Position numbers and translations under genes: made by a program. A DNA stretch of 64,000 bases, from the NCBI RefSeq assembly GCF_000970345.1, contig NZ_LAQU01000004.1, positions 62,001-126,000 on the forward strand. The letters run 5' to 3'. Below the pieces are notes generated by a model. That model was not told where the DNA came from, did not search any database, and was given only the letters and a program-made list of their open reading frames with translations. Numbering within the stretch: the first letter of the stretch is position 1; every line of letters starts with the position of its first letter. This DNA is from Robbsia andropogonis. GTDB taxonomy: Bacteria > Pseudomonadota > Gammaproteobacteria > Burkholderiales > Burkholderiaceae. This document shows, piece after piece, positions 1-12,487 of this stretch.

Positions 1-33
1 AAAAACGGCGGGATGGCTTTCGCCCCCCCGCCG
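1..33 (-). terminator. Rho-independent terminator downstream of yidC
   Basis: On the minus strand a GC stem (bases 27-33 pairing with 6-12, CGGCGGG against CCCGCCG) is followed by five T residues (bases 5-1). It lies about 100 bases past the yidC stop, so it probably ends the rpmH-rnpA-yidD-yidC transcript. The intervening stretch 34-130 shows no gene. Confidence 0.6.
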
Positions 34-130
34 CTCTTGACACACAGGCGGGCGGTTTTACCACACCGCCCCTGCACCAGCCACCGGCGTCCCTATCGGA
101 GAAGACGCCCTGCCGGCCCTGCTGCCTCCA

Positions 131-1885
131 TCAGTCTTTCTTCGGCGCCGGCTTCGCGTCATTTGCCGCTTCCCGCGTCACGACAGGCGTGGCTTTCACC
201 GTGGTGGCCTTGTTCTTCGAACGCCCACCAATCACCCGCGTGATGTAGTACTGCTGGGTGATCGACAACAGGTTGTTGACCACGTAGTACAGCACCAGGC
301 CCGACGGGAAGAAGAAGAACATGACCGAGAACGCCAGCGGCATGAACATCATCATCTTCGCCTGCATCGGGTCCGGCGGCGTCGGGTTCAGACGCGTTTG
401 CAGGAACATGGACGCGGCCATCAATACCGGCAAGATGTACCACGGATCAGGCTGCGACAAGTCGTGAATCCAGCCCAACCACGGCGCACCACGCATTTCC
501 ACCGACGACAACAGCACCCAGTACAGCGAGATGAACACCGGAATCTGGATCAGCACCGGCAGACAGCCACCCACCGGGTTGATCTTCTCGGTCTTGTACA
601 TCTCCATCATCGCTGCATTCAGCTTCTGCGGATCGCCCTTGAAGCGCTCCCGCAGTTGCGTCATCCGCGGCGAGATTTCCTTCATTCGCGCCATCGACTT
701 GTAGCTCGCGGCCGACAGCGGGAAGAACACGGCCTTGATCAACAGCGTCAGCAGGATGATCGACCAGCCCCAGTTACCCACGAAGGAGTGAATCTTTTCC
801 AGCAGCCAGAACAAGGGCTTGGCGATGATCGTCACCATGCCGTAGTCCTTGACCAGATCCAGGCCCGGCGCGATGTTCTCGAGCATCCGCTCTTCTTCCG
901 GACCGGCGAACAGGCGCGAATCCACATCGCTCGACGCGCCCGGCGCGATCGTGCCCATCGGCAACTTCACCCCTACCCGGTACAGCTTGTTGTCGAACTT
1001 GTTGACGTAGATGTCACGCTGCGCCGTTTCCGGCGGAATCCAGGCCGATGCGAAATAGTGCTGCACCATTGCAATCCAGCCATTGTTGGCGGACGGCGTG
1101 AAATCAGCCTTGTTCTTATCGATGTCACTGAAGCTGATCTTCTGGAAGTGATGCTCCGACGAGTAGACCGCCGGTCCGATAAAGGTATGCGAGAAACGCG
1201 GCGTCTCCACCGCCTGGTCGTCACGCACCAGTTCCATGTACAGCGTCGGGCTCACGGGCGTGCTACCGGTGTTTTCCACACGCTGGTCGACGTTGATCAC
1301 ATAGCTGCCACGTGTGAACGTGTAGGTCTTGATCAAGCGCACACCGCCCACGACAGGCGACGCAAAGCGCAATTGCAGCTTGCCGTCGGCACCCATCGTG
1401 GTGCTGCCTTGGGACACCAGCGTATATATCGAATTGTGGTTCGGGAAGTCGCCGCCAATCAGGCCGGTACGGGCCAGATAGGTATGGTCCGGCGTCTGAT
1501 CGAACAGCGTGACATACAGGTCCGCCTGCTTGCCATCGCCTTCCTTGACCAGCTTCAGCAACGACAACGTGCCGCCCAGGGTGTCGATTTCGCCGTCATA
1601 GAGATCGGTCTTGAACGCGATCTTCTTGCCTTGCGTGGCCGCCTGCGCGCCCGGCGCGGCACCGGCGGGCGAACCCACGGCAACACCGCCGGCATTCGGC
1701 ACGTCGGACTTCGCCGCGCCGCTCGCCCCACTCGCGCCGCTACCGGCTGCGGCCGGTGTGCTGGCTTGTTGCGAGGCACCAGGGTTGAACAGCGACGGAT
1801 GACCCTGCGACCGTTGCCAATTGTCGACGAGCAATACCGCCGATACGGCGAAGATCACCCACAAGATGGTACGTTTTATATCCAT
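131..1885 (-). CDS. yidC: membrane protein insertase YidC
   Basis: YidC inserts and folds inner-membrane proteins, alone or with the Sec translocon. The 584-residue product has the long Gram-negative form: an N-terminal membrane anchor (residues about 5-22, starting MDIKRTILW), an Ala/Gly/Ser-rich linker, a large periplasmic domain, and a C-terminal block of hydrophobic segments from about residue 350 containing the insertase core (region of [20 protein letters not shown] and [20 protein letters not shown]). It is slightly longer than the E. coli protein (548 residues), mostly through the linker. It is last in the conserved rpmH-rnpA-yidD-yidC block, and a terminator follows. The call rests on sequence and on conserved gene order. 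Confidence 0.97.
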   Translation of the reverse strand: MDIKRTILWVIFAVSAVLLVDNWQRSQGHPSLFNPGASQQASTPAAAGSGASGASGAAKSDVPNAGGVAVGSPAGAAPGAQAATQGKKIAFKTDLYDGEIDTLGGTLSLLKLVKEGDGKQADLYVTLFDQTPDHTYLARTGLIGGDFPNHNSIYTLVSQGSTTMGADGKLQLRFASPVVGGVRLIKTYTFTRGSYVINVDQRVENTGSTPVSPTLYMELVRDDQAVETPRFSHTFIGPAVYSSEHHFQKISFSDIDKNKADFTPSANNGWIAMVQHYFASAWIPPETAQRDIYVNKFDNKLYRVGVKLPMGTIAPGASSDVDSRLFAGPEEERMLENIAPGLDLVKDYGMVTIIAKPLFWLLEKIHSFVGNWGWSIILLTLLIKAVFFPLSAASYKSMARMKEISPRMTQLRERFKGDPQKLNAAMMEMYKTEKINPVGGCLPVLIQIPVFISLYWVLLSSVEMRGAPWLGWIHDLSQPDPWYILPVLMAASMFLQTRLNPTPPDPMQAKMMMFMPLAFSVMFFFFPSGLVLYYVVNNLLSITQQYYITRVIGGRSKNKATTVKATPVVTREAANDAKPAPKKD

Positions 1886-1995
1886 GCCTGGTCTCTAACC
1901 CTCAACTCGTTCGCGCCTTCCGGCGCGATATCAGCCACGCGGCCGCGGGCGTGCAGTCCTGCGCTACGTCTTCCGCGGCAGCGCCGCGGCACATC

Positions 1996-2331
1996 TTACT
2001 TGTCCGTGGACCGATCGCCCGCGTCGTCCGTCCGCGAGAGAACGATGCCCGCGTCGGCATCCGCATCGCGACACCCACGCCGGCCGGATGCGGGCGGCAC
2101 CGGATCAACGCCACCCGCGGAAAACGGATGACAGCGGCACACCCGGCGAAATGCCAGATATGTACCGCGTGCGGCGCCATGATACTGGATTGCGTCTTTG
2201 GCGTAATCCGAGCAAGACGGATAATATCGACACCGACTGCCAAGTAGCGGGCTGATGCCCACCTTGTAGAAGCGCAACAGTGCCAGCAACACAAAGCGCG
2301 CGCCGATTCCGACCAGGCGAACGCCCCGCAT
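1996..2331 (-). CDS. yidD: membrane protein insertion efficiency factor YidD
   Basis: YidD is a small amphipathic inner-membrane-associated protein that assists YidC-dependent insertion. The 111-residue reading contains the family signature [20 protein letters not shown] followed by SDYA, with the three Cys typical of the family, then a tail rich in Arg/Asp. I chose the ATG at 2331 ([10 protein letters not shown]) because an upstream start at 2514 would run through the end of rnpA and because this start gives the usual family N-terminus. The C-terminus is somewhat longer than usual (about 85 residues is typical). It sits between rnpA and yidC, 35 bases after rnpA. Confidence 0.9.
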   Translation of the reverse strand: MRGVRLVGIGARFVLLALLRFYKVGISPLLGSRCRYYPSCSDYAKDAIQYHGAARGTYLAFRRVCRCHPFSAGGVDPVPPASGRRGCRDADADAGIVLSRTDDAGDRSTDK

Positions 2332-2366
2332 CCCGATATTTGCCCGATCCACGTCGACCACGGTGT

Positions 2367-2918
2367 TCACCCCTGCGACGGCGCCTCCGACGAAGCGACC
2401 GCTGCTGTTGGCGCAGCGCCACGCGAAGATGGCTTGCCGGACGAAGCACGGCCATGTTGCCGCGCGGCTTGCTGTATCACCGCGTCGAACAAGGCCTGTA
2501 CCTCGGCGCGGCACAGCCGTTTCAGTGCCGGAGACGCGGCACCGGGAAATTGCTGCTTGTCGAAACGCTGGGCCAGCCGCACCAGCACGTCCCAGCCCGC
2601 GAATTGCGGCCGGCGTTGCCGGAAGGTTTCGCGCAACGCGCGACGGACCATATTGCGCGTGACCGCGCGCGGCGCGAACTTCTTGCCCAACACCACGCCG
2701 AATCGCCCCGGCGCCTGCGGTTCGCGAGCGCGGAGATAGACGACGAAATGCGGGGAACGGCGCACGGGCCGCATCTTGAACAGCGCGGCAAATTCATCGG
2801 CTTTTAATAGACGAACGGCCCGCGGAAAGCATGCACTGCTCTCGCGGACCGCTTCATCTGCCGCGCCGGCGGACCGGCCGCGCGCATCGCCCTCACGCTG
2901 CGAGGGCACGCCGTGCAC
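2367..2918 (-). CDS. rnpA: ribonuclease P protein component
   Basis: RnpA is the protein cofactor of RNase P, which matures the 5' ends of tRNAs. The core ([17 protein letters not shown] and later [20 protein letters not shown]) contains the conserved RNR-type basic helix. There is no ATG between the rpmH stop and the core, so I chose the GTG at 2918, five bases after the rpmH stop; this gives about 183 residues. That is longer than the usual ~120-140. Both an N-terminal extension of about 30 residues and a C-terminal Ala/Ser-rich tail of about 45 residues are extra. The start is uncertain; another GTG lies at 2909. Confidence 0.88.
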   Translation of the reverse strand: MHGVPSQREGDARGRSAGAADEAVRESSACFPRAVRLLKADEFAALFKMRPVRRSPHFVVYLRAREPQAPGRFGVVLGKKFAPRAVTRNMVRRALRETFRQRRPQFAGWDVLVRLAQRFDKQQFPGAASPALKRLCRAEVQALFDAVIQQAARQHGRASSGKPSSRGAAPTAAVASSEAPSQG

Positions 2919-2922
2919 TCGC

Positions 2923-3057
2923 TTAAACTGCGAGCTTCTTGCGACCCTTCGCACGGCGAGCGTTGATGACCTTGCGGCCGCCAACGGTCTTCATGCGAAC
3001 GCGGAAGCCATGGGTGCGCTTACGGCGCGTCACGGAAGGTTGGTATGTACGTTTCAT
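2923..3057 (-). CDS. rpmH: 50S ribosomal protein L34
   Basis: This 44-residue basic protein is a component of the large ribosomal subunit. The reading [20 protein letters not shown] is the textbook L34 N-terminus, and it ends KKLAV followed by TAA. It is the first gene of the block rpmH-rnpA-yidD-yidC and faces away from dnaA, an arrangement conserved around many bacterial chromosomal origins. It is too short for many gene finders, but its identity is unambiguous. Confidence 0.98.
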   Translation of the reverse strand: MKRTYQPSVTRRKRTHGFRVRMKTVGGRKVINARRAKGRKKLAV

Positions 3058-3604
3058 GTCGATCTCGTTATCACAGAGGTTGCCGCGCCCAATCCTGCCT
3101 CTTTCATGCCCGGCCAGACGCCTTCGATTTCGACCGAAGAACGACCGAAGGACGGGCGCAGCACACCAGCGGTCATGTGCATCGGGACGACGTTTCCGCT
3201 CGAATTCAGCCGGAAAAACGCGCGCCGCAACGACAGTACCAGGGAATCGGTTTTGCGGAACCAGCTATTAGATCGGCTTTTTGCAAAGGTGTCAATCGTT
3301 TATGATACGATGCACGGTGGATAGATTGTGGATAAGTCCCCTCGCTAAGGTCTTTTACTCACTCACACGGCTTTCGTTTAGCGTAAAATCCACCATCCCA
3401 GACACAATCGCCGACACGCGTCGCCCCTGAAAGGTGCGGCGGTGCGGCGTTTGCAATGCATCCTTTTGACATCGCGGCGTTGCCGGCCCTGGCTGGGCGG
3501 CGCCGTCTGGCGTCCCTCGCGCCGTGCCCCGTCCTGTTGTCCCGTGAAGCGCCACCGGGATCACGAGGCGTCGCATTCGCGCCGGTCGTCGACCGAAGCC
3601 TTCG
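3058..3604. other. probable chromosomal origin (oriC) region between rpmH and dnaA
   Basis: This is a 547-base gene-free interval between divergent rpmH and dnaA. It contains one perfect DnaA box (TGTGGATAA, 3327-3335) inside a relatively AT-rich stretch (about 3255-3400) that could be the unwinding element. Both the rpmH and dnaA promoters must also lie here. In Burkholderiales the origin of chromosome 1 is usually placed beside dnaA. I see only one exact box, so the precise origin is inferred from gene order rather than from a box cluster. Confidence 0.6.
3327..3335 (-). promoter_or_regulatory. DnaA box
   Basis: TGTGGATAA is the exact reverse complement of the consensus DnaA-binding 9-mer TTATCCACA. 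It lies about 270 bases before the dnaA start codon, and could serve both in origin firing and in autoregulation of dnaA. Confidence 0.75.
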
Positions 3605-5203
3605 ATGAACAATTTTTGGCAACAATGCGCAGCGCAGCTCGAGCGCGAACTGACTCCCCAGCAGTATCAGACCTGGATCAGGCCGCTGGCGCCGGTGGAT
3701 TACGACGCATCGACGAAGATGTTGCGTATCGCCGCGCCTAACCGTTTCAAGCTGGACTGGGTCAAGAGCCAGTTCTCGGGCCGCATTTCCGACATGGCCC
3801 GCGACTTCTGGCAAACGCCCGTGGAGGTGCAGTTCGTCCTGGGCTCGCCGAACGGCGGCGCCATGCCTGCGAACGCCCCCACGGGCGTGCGCATGCCATT
3901 GCGTCAGTCGTTGAACAATGGCAACGGCGGTGACCACCAGGGTAACGGGGGCGGCGTGGCGACGGCCGCGGCCCATCCGGGCATGAGCCGCCACCACCAG
4001 GCCCCGGCTGCGCCCACGGGCGTGCAACCCTCGCAGGTGTTATCGTCGCCGCCGGGAGAACGGGGTGCCGAATCCGCCGACGCCGATCCGGACGCACCGA
4101 GCCTCGATGCCGCAGAAGCCGCGGCCGCCCGCCGTAACTGGCGCGCACCGGCGGCCGGCGGCGAGGCCTCGCCGCAAGTCGATCGATCGAAGCTGAACAA
4201 CGCGCTGACGTTCGAAACGTTCGTGACCGGTAAGGCGAACCAGTTGGCTCGCGCCGCGGCTATTCAGGTGGCGGACAATCCCGGGATCTCGTACAACCCG
4301 TTATTCCTGTACGGCGGCGTGGGCCTGGGCAAGACCCACTTGATCCACGCGATCGGCAATCAGATGCTGGTGGATAACCCCGGAGCGCGGATTCGCTACA
4401 TTCACGCGGAACAATACGTGTCCGACGTCGTGAAGGCCTATCAGCGCAAGGCATTCGACGAATTCAAGCGTTACTACCATTCGCTCGATCTGCTGCTGAT
4501 CGATGATATCCAGTTCTTCTCAGGCAAGTCCCGAACGCAAGAGGAATTTTTCTACGCATTCGAGGCCCTGGTGGCCAACCGTGCGCAGGTCATCATCACC
4601 AGCGATACCTATCCGAAGGAAATTTCCGGCATCGATGATCGGCTGATATCCCGCTTCGACTCCGGGTTGACGGTGGCCATCGAGCCGCCGGAACTGGAAA
4701 TGCGCGTGGCGATTCTGATGCGCAAGGCGCAGACGGAAGGCGCGACGGTGTCAGAAGATGTCGCGTTCTTCGTCGCCAAGCATTTGCGCTCGAACGTCCG
4801 CGAGTTGGAAGGCGCGCTGCGGAAGATCCTGGCCTATTCGAAATTCCATGGTCGTGAAATCACGATCGAGCTGACCAAGGAAGCGTTAAAAGACCTTCTG
4901 ACGGTCCAAAATCGCCAGATTTCGGTCGAAAACATCCAGAAAACCACCGCCGACTTCTACAGCATCAAAGTAGCGGACATGTATTCGAAGAAGCGCCCCG
5001 CGAACATTGCGCGGCCGCGCCAGATCGCGATGTATCTGGCCAAGGAACTCACGCAGAAAAGCCTGCCGGAAATCGGTGAATTGTTCGGCGGACGGGACCA
5101 TACGACCGTGCTCCACGCGGTGCGAAAGATCGCCGAGGAACGCAGCAAGGACCCGCAGTTAAACCACGAACTGCACGTATTGGAGCAGACCCTGAAGGGC
5201 TGA
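3605..5203 (+). CDS. dnaA: chromosomal replication initiator protein DnaA
   Basis: DnaA is the AAA+ ATPase that binds DnaA boxes, melts oriC and loads DnaB. The 532-residue protein shows all four domains. Domain I (residues 1 to about 80, [20 protein letters not shown]) is followed by a long Gly/Ala/Pro-rich linker (about 90-195). The AAA+ core has Walker [10 protein letters not shown] (about residue 236 onward), Walker [11 protein letters not shown] (about 295) and the Arg-finger region. The C-terminal HTH carries the signature [14 protein letters not shown] (about 495). The linker makes it longer than E. coli DnaA (467). It is followed by dnaN and gyrB in the classical order. Confidence 0.98.
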   Translation: MNNFWQQCAAQLERELTPQQYQTWIRPLAPVDYDASTKMLRIAAPNRFKLDWVKSQFSGRISDMARDFWQTPVEVQFVLGSPNGGAMPANAPTGVRMPLRQSLNNGNGGDHQGNGGGVATAAAHPGMSRHHQAPAAPTGVQPSQVLSSPPGERGAESADADPDAPSLDAAEAAAARRNWRAPAAGGEASPQVDRSKLNNALTFETFVTGKANQLARAAAIQVADNPGISYNPLFLYGGVGLGKTHLIHAIGNQMLVDNPGARIRYIHAEQYVSDVVKAYQRKAFDEFKRYYHSLDLLLIDDIQFFSGKSRTQEEFFYAFEALVANRAQVIITSDTYPKEISGIDDRLISRFDSGLTVAIEPPELEMRVAILMRKAQTEGATVSEDVAFFVAKHLRSNVRELEGALRKILAYSKFHGREITIELTKEALKDLLTVQNRQISVENIQKTTADFYSIKVADMYSKKRPANIARPRQIAMYLAKELTQKSLPEIGELFGGRDHTTVLHAVRKIAEERSKDPQLNHELHVLEQTLKG

Positions 5204-5673
5204 CCCAAGCCATTGAACCGTTGGGTGTTTCGCTGCCCGACTCAGTTGGCGGCACTCCCCACCGCCTTCACGCTTGCCCCGGCATCGGCATTTCCGCCCG
5301 GTCGCCTCTCCCCCCATATTGCACAAGCAACGCGCACGTGTCTAACCGGCATTCCGGGGAGTGCGCACGGCTGTCACGGCGCATTTGCTGTGGTCATGGC
5401 GCACGCGGGGCGCGATCGATCAGGTTGCCATGCGCAACGCGCATTGATTATGGCGGTTTAGGCCATTGAATCTCCTGTTTTATAAGGCTTTTCAGCCCAT
5501 TTTGAGGCACAATACGGTATTGCGGTAAAAGAAGCGTGCAGGCCTGCGCCGGGGGTTGCAGCGCCGGCCAGAACGCTTCCAATACGCAATTCGGACCTGA
5601 ACGGTCAACCGCCGTGGCGCGGTGTTGCCATGGGTCTCGGTGGTTGATTGTCTCTACACACGAAGGATGTCGA
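5204..5673 (+). other. dnaA-dnaN intergenic region
   Basis: These 470 bases hold no convincing gene. The last ~200 bases are AT-richer (about 5440-5530) and probably carry the dnaN promoter. I found no exact DnaA box here. Confidence 0.5.
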
Positions 5674-6777
5674 ATGCTATTGGTCAAGACTGAACGGGAT
5701 ACGCTGCTGCGACCGCTGCAGACGGTATGCGGTATCGTCGAGCGGCGCCACACGCTGCCGATTCTCGCAAACGTGCTGATAAAGAAACAGGGTGCGTCGC
5801 TTTCCTTCCTGTCGACTGACCTCGAAGTCCAGATCACGACGTCGGCCGATTGCGCCGCCGGTGCCGACGAGGCCGCTACCACGGTGGCCGCCCGCAAGCT
5901 GCTGGACATCCTGCGCGCTTTGCCGGGCGGCGACGTCAGCCTGACCCTGGAAGACAAGCGCTTGGTGGTGAAGTCCGGCAAGAGCCGTTTCGGCTTGCAG
6001 ATGCTGGCGGCCGACGAGTTTCCGACGCTGGCGAAGGTCGAGGAATTCGGCGCGACTTTCAAGGTGCCGCAGCGTGCGATGCGCCAGTTGCTGTCGGCTG
6101 TGCATTTTGCAATGGCGCAGCAGGATATCCGTTACTACTTGAACGGGATGCTGTTCGTTGTCGAAGGCAGCAAGCTGATGGCGGTGGCGACCGATGGCCA
6201 CCGTCTGGCTTATTGCTCGACGACGATCGAAGGCGATTTCCCGAAGCAGGACGTCATCGTGCCGCGCAAGACGGTTCTGGAGCTGCAACGGCTGCTGGAA
6301 GATATCGATGAGCCGGTCGAGATCGCGTTAGGCGGCTCGCAGATCAAGTTCTCGTTCGGCCCGGTGGAATTGATCTCGAAATTGGTCGAGGGCAAGTTCC
6401 CGGATTTCCAGCGCGTGATCCCGAAAGCGCAGAAGAATCTCTTCCTGATTGGTCGCGACGAATTGCAGCGTTCGCTGCAGCGTGCCGCCATCCTGACCAC
6501 GGACAAGTTCAAGGGCGTGCGTTGGGAGGTAAAGCCGGGCGTGCTGGGCATCAAGTCCAGCAATGCCGACCAGGAAGAAGCCAGCGAAGAGCTGGAGATT
6601 GCGTATGACGGCGACGCGATCGATATCGGCTTCAATGTTACCTACCTCTTGGATGTGCTCGCGAATACGAAGGCCGACATGCTGAACATCGGCCTGGGCG
6701 ATTCGAACTCGAGCGCGTTGATCACCATTCCCGAGAACGATGACTTCAAGTACGTGGTGATGCCAATGCGCATCTGA
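5674..6777 (+). CDS. dnaN: DNA polymerase III sliding clamp (beta subunit)
   Basis: The beta clamp encircles DNA and tethers DNA polymerase III and many repair proteins. The 367-residue product starts MLLVKTERDTLLRPLQTVCG and carries the three repeated clamp domains, with the hallmark end YVVMPMRI that forms part of the protein-binding pocket. I chose the ATG at 5674 because it is preceded by GAAGGA and gives exactly the usual clamp length; an open frame upstream to 5536 is not homologous to clamps. It lies between dnaA and gyrB as in many bacterial origins. Confidence 0.97.
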   Translation: MLLVKTERDTLLRPLQTVCGIVERRHTLPILANVLIKKQGASLSFLSTDLEVQITTSADCAAGADEAATTVAARKLLDILRALPGGDVSLTLEDKRLVVKSGKSRFGLQMLAADEFPTLAKVEEFGATFKVPQRAMRQLLSAVHFAMAQQDIRYYLNGMLFVVEGSKLMAVATDGHRLAYCSTTIEGDFPKQDVIVPRKTVLELQRLLEDIDEPVEIALGGSQIKFSFGPVELISKLVEGKFPDFQRVIPKAQKNLFLIGRDELQRSLQRAAILTTDKFKGVRWEVKPGVLGIKSSNADQEEASEELEIAYDGDAIDIGFNVTYLLDVLANTKADMLNIGLGDSNSSALITIPENDDFKYVVMPMRI

Positions 6778-9682
<2,905 letters not shown>

Positions 9683-9696
9683 GTGAGTTGTAGCTA

Positions 9697-9736
9697 GACC
9701 CATAAGCTGAGAAAAACGGACCCATAAGTTGAGAAA
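9697..9736 (+). repeat. tandem pair of 18-base direct repeats after gyrB
   Basis: GACCCATAAGCTGAGAAA (9697-9714) recurs as GACCCATAAGTTGAGAAA (9719-9736), with one mismatch and a 22-base period. The second copy forms one arm and loop of the terminator hairpin that follows. The pair sits exactly where core genes give way to accessory DNA, so it may be a trace of a mobile-element end or integration site; it could also be a duplicated terminator arm. Confidence 0.7.
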
Positions 9737-9755
9737 CTTATAGGTCCGTTTTTTT
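9712..9755. terminator. bidirectional Rho-independent terminator after gyrB
   Basis: An interrupted inverted repeat (AAAAACGGACC...ATAAGTT, loop GAGA, AACTTAT...GGTCCGTTTTTTT) makes a stem of about 19 pairs with one mispaired position. It has a run of Ts on the plus strand and of As at the other end, so it can stop both gyrB and the minus-strand operon ending at 9878. Confidence 0.88.
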
Positions 9756-9877
9756 GATAGGCACAGTTTATAAAGCGCAAATTTAAGTCCTGTGCACGCC
9801 GTATTAATCATTGCACAGCCGCCGGGATGAGTGGTGCCGCATAGCGTGTTCACGTAACTGCGACGGCCCTGAAGGAC

Positions 9878-11311
9878 TTATCTTTTTACGTACTTTTTTG
9901 CGCTTTTATATCTGGCCGCGTCCATTTCATCGAAGTACAAATTGCCTTGCTCTTTCGGTCGAATCGGTTCTTGCGCCAAATGCTTGTGTTCAAGTAATTT
10001 TCGGCTCTGCGTTCCCAACATTACAAAATTTTCGACAACGCTTTCAAGCGCTCGGATACGCTGCTCCATCTCACTTACGTATGCTCGCTCTGCATCGATT
10101 GGTTGATTACTCGAGCCAGATGCGATGCGTAACTGGCATACCGCGCCAGGAACGATTTCAACCGACAACATTTTCGACTGCATTTTAGGAAAGTCTGAGA
10201 ACGCATCCTCCCCCTCAAAAACGTGCCGAAGCCAAGCATACTCAGCCCACGAAAGGTCTGCAGCGGTAGCACGGTCATCCATTCCAATCCGTAAAACTCT
10301 CTCTACCCCGCGTGTGACACGAGACCATTCTCCGTCCCAAATTTCCTGACCACCTACTGCCGCGAGCATCCCGAACCACGCCATCGCTACCGGCCACTTA
10401 TCCTTCACTCGTTGGAGCAGAAAAACGTGCGTAGTCGAGCGGCCTACGAGAAATGCTCCGGCTGCCACCAGCAAGTTCGGCATTGGGTCGCATCGCTCAC
10501 CATATTCCGCGTTAAGACGTATGAGAAGTTTTTGAAACGCTTTAACACGGTCCTCAACAGAATCACTTAGTAGACCGCTCTCCGCTCCCATAAGCGCGGC
10601 GATACTATTGCCTCTTACGGCCTTTGTCGTTACAAAACCGGCCATCCTCGCAAGCGCCCATTCCACGACCTCCACAGGATTCGCGTTTTCAGGAACGGTC
10701 ATCTCGAGCAATGACCAAATCGGAAAAAGGTCGTTGAGCGATAACGTTCGCTTCGCAAAGCGCCGGTCGTCTTGAAATAAATGAAGCCGGTCAGCGCAGG
10801 TGTCTCTTACCTTATCGGCATCGTGAAGTAATTGCGCCTTCGCAAACGACATAGAAAAGCACGAAGATGCGTGCCCATACGCTAATGAGCCGAGCCTGGT
10901 TGCACCTTCGGTTTGACTCAGCAACTCGCCCAGTACTATCGACGCCCAACGATACGAGCGGTTCAAAATATTTTTTGTCTTAGCACCTCTTTTCTTCCCT
11001 TTTTCGAAGAAAGAGACACAGTCCGAAAAACTGAGCACCCGCCCAAACTGACTAATCGGAAATGCTTCTGGCGCGAATGTTCTGAGCCAAGACAAGGTCT
11101 CCGCCATCACTTCATCAGCAAGAACGATAAGTCGGGGTACTGCGTAACCTTGCTTTAACAAGTCGCTATCCAAACCGACGGCAATACCGGAAAGCTTGAT
11201 ACAAGCTTCTGGACTAGCAAAGAACTCAATCACTGATACTTGGTACTTAAACAGAAGCGAAGGCAACTCTAGCCGAGGAACGCCAACCCAACGAAAATCT
11301 TGTAGATTCAT
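9878..11311 (-). CDS. hypothetical protein, third gene of kinase-helicase operon
   Basis: I do not recognise this 477-residue protein. It is soluble-looking, mixed alpha/beta, with no signal peptide, membrane segment or clear catalytic motif. Near the C-terminus (about residues 405-440, YVSEMEQRIRALESVVENF) there is a short predicted coiled coil that could mediate oligomerisation. Its start codon overlaps the stop of the upstream helicase by four bases (ATGA), so the two are translationally coupled and probably act together. Base composition is clearly lower in GC than the flanking core genes. By position it is a candidate effector or partner protein of a defence-type operon; that role is inferred only from context. 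Confidence 0.7.
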   Translation of the reverse strand: MNLQDFRWVGVPRLELPSLLFKYQVSVIEFFASPEACIKLSGIAVGLDSDLLKQGYAVPRLIVLADEVMAETLSWLRTFAPEAFPISQFGRVLSFSDCVSFFEKGKKRGAKTKNILNRSYRWASIVLGELLSQTEGATRLGSLAYGHASSCFSMSFAKAQLLHDADKVRDTCADRLHLFQDDRRFAKRTLSLNDLFPIWSLLEMTVPENANPVEVVEWALARMAGFVTTKAVRGNSIAALMGAESGLLSDSVEDRVKAFQKLLIRLNAEYGERCDPMPNLLVAAGAFLVGRSTTHVFLLQRVKDKWPVAMAWFGMLAAVGGQEIWDGEWSRVTRGVERVLRIGMDDRATAADLSWAEYAWLRHVFEGEDAFSDFPKMQSKMLSVEIVPGAVCQLRIASGSSNQPIDAERAYVSEMEQRIRALESVVENFVMLGTQSRKLLEHKHLAQEPIRPKEQGNLYFDEMDAARYKSAKKYVKR

Positions 11312-12474
11312 GATAGACCGGAGAATAGGCTTGCCGATGTCATTGGGCTAGGAAGCGCAAATGCTGCCTCTAAGGGCTTATTGGTTTCGTCCGTTCGAAA
11401 TGCATTCAATGCCGTTCGTGCACGAGTGATTGCCGTGTAGCCCAACTCTCGATGATTCAAGCCGTACCCCTTTAGCTCTTCTACAGCAAACATGTGGACC
11501 GACCTAAATTCGGTTCCTTTGGCAGAATGCATCGTTATCACATGAATCCGCTTTTCATCGCCGAAATTCGAATCGCTATCGACCCCATGCACACAAACTA
11601 GACTCGCCAAATCGGTACCGTCAAAACGTTCCCTAAGCTCGGCCAGAGTTTCTCGCTTGCCGCAGAATACTCCAATTGAATCCTCGCTAAATGCATCTAA
11701 CTGAACCCGAATTAAATCTAACATCGATGCGAACTGGCCATCTCGGGTATCAATCTGATGCATTTCTGCGGTGGAGGCACCTTCAACTTTAGCGTTGTAG
11801 TTAGACGTCTCCTCAAGAGACCTCTCCCCAGGCGAGGGCTCTAGAAGCCTATCAGCGACATGCGCAATGCGTTGACCAATTCGATAATGAGCCTTCAGCG
11901 TGTACCTAGCAAGATTTAGACTGTCCCCGATATCTAATCCATCACGTTTATAAACTCCTTGCCGCTTATCGCCACAAATACAGACTCTATCGCTCAGGCA
12001 TAGCAATGCATCAAGCTCACGCACCGTCAAGTCCTGCGCTTCATCAACGAATATGGCACTGTATAACTTTGGCGATGGGAGACGTTTATTCGCTTCAATG
12101 ACGGCCTCAAGCATCGCGACCCTGTCAGCCTCATCGAAATCGTCGCCTTTGGTCTTTTTTATCGGAACGTTTCCTAAATATTGACGTATGTGGTCAAACG
12201 CCCACGAATGATATGTTTTAATTTGCGATGTTGAGATTAGCTGGCTAGCGATAGGGCCGCTTCGTATGAAATTAGCTAACGTCTTCGTGTACGTAATAAT
12301 TAGGACGTTCTTTTCGCCTGTTCCAGCCAAGTATTGCGCCCGTAGCAACAGCAAGTTCGTCTTACCTGAACCAGGAGGCCCTTCAAGTAAATAACGCCCC
12401 TGCACGGGCATTTCAAGAAATGCCCGCTGCGTATTATCGAGCTGTTCCAACTTTCGCCACCACATCGAATTCAT
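11308..12474 (-). CDS. compact UvrD/Rep-like superfamily 1 helicase
   Basis: The 388-residue protein carries the full set of SF1A helicase motifs: Q-motif-like LDNTQRAFLE (12-21), Walker A EGPPGSGKT (31-39), motif Ia ITYTKTLANF (60-69), Walker B IFVDEAQDL (141-149), motif III ICGDKRQ (166-172), motif IV-like AHYRIG (195-200), motif V VITMHSAKGTEF (312-323) and motif VI YTAITRAR (346-353). At under 400 residues it lacks room for the large 1B/2B domains of UvrD and resembles the small helicases of accessory operons such as GajB. It begins 13 bases after the kinase gene ends and overlaps the next gene by four bases. ATP-driven nucleic-acid translocation is expected; the target is unknown. Confidence 0.88.
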   Translation of the reverse strand: MNSMWWRKLEQLDNTQRAFLEMPVQGRYLLEGPPGSGKTNLLLLRAQYLAGTGEKNVLIITYTKTLANFIRSGPIASQLISTSQIKTYHSWAFDHIRQYLGNVPIKKTKGDDFDEADRVAMLEAVIEANKRLPSPKLYSAIFVDEAQDLTVRELDALLCLSDRVCICGDKRQGVYKRDGLDIGDSLNLARYTLKAHYRIGQRIAHVADRLLEPSPGERSLEETSNYNAKVEGASTAEMHQIDTRDGQFASMLDLIRVQLDAFSEDSIGVFCGKRETLAELRERFDGTDLASLVCVHGVDSDSNFGDEKRIHVITMHSAKGTEFRSVHMFAVEELKGYGLNHRELGYTAITRARTALNAFRTDETNKPLEAAFALPSPMTSASLFSGLS

Positions 12475-12487
12475 TTCGGTCTCGCTC

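Noticed and set aside
398..2131. Long plus-strand open frame of 577 codons across yidC
   Set aside because: It is the antisense of yidC, rich in Arg/His as expected from a GC-rich shadow, and has no family features.
5204..5673. Possible second DnaA-box cluster between dnaA and dnaN
   Set aside because: No exact match to TTATCCACA or its complement was found there.
9697..9755. Insertion sequence end
   Set aside because: A repeat pair exists, but no transposase, full inverted repeats or target duplication was seen, so no mobile element is called.
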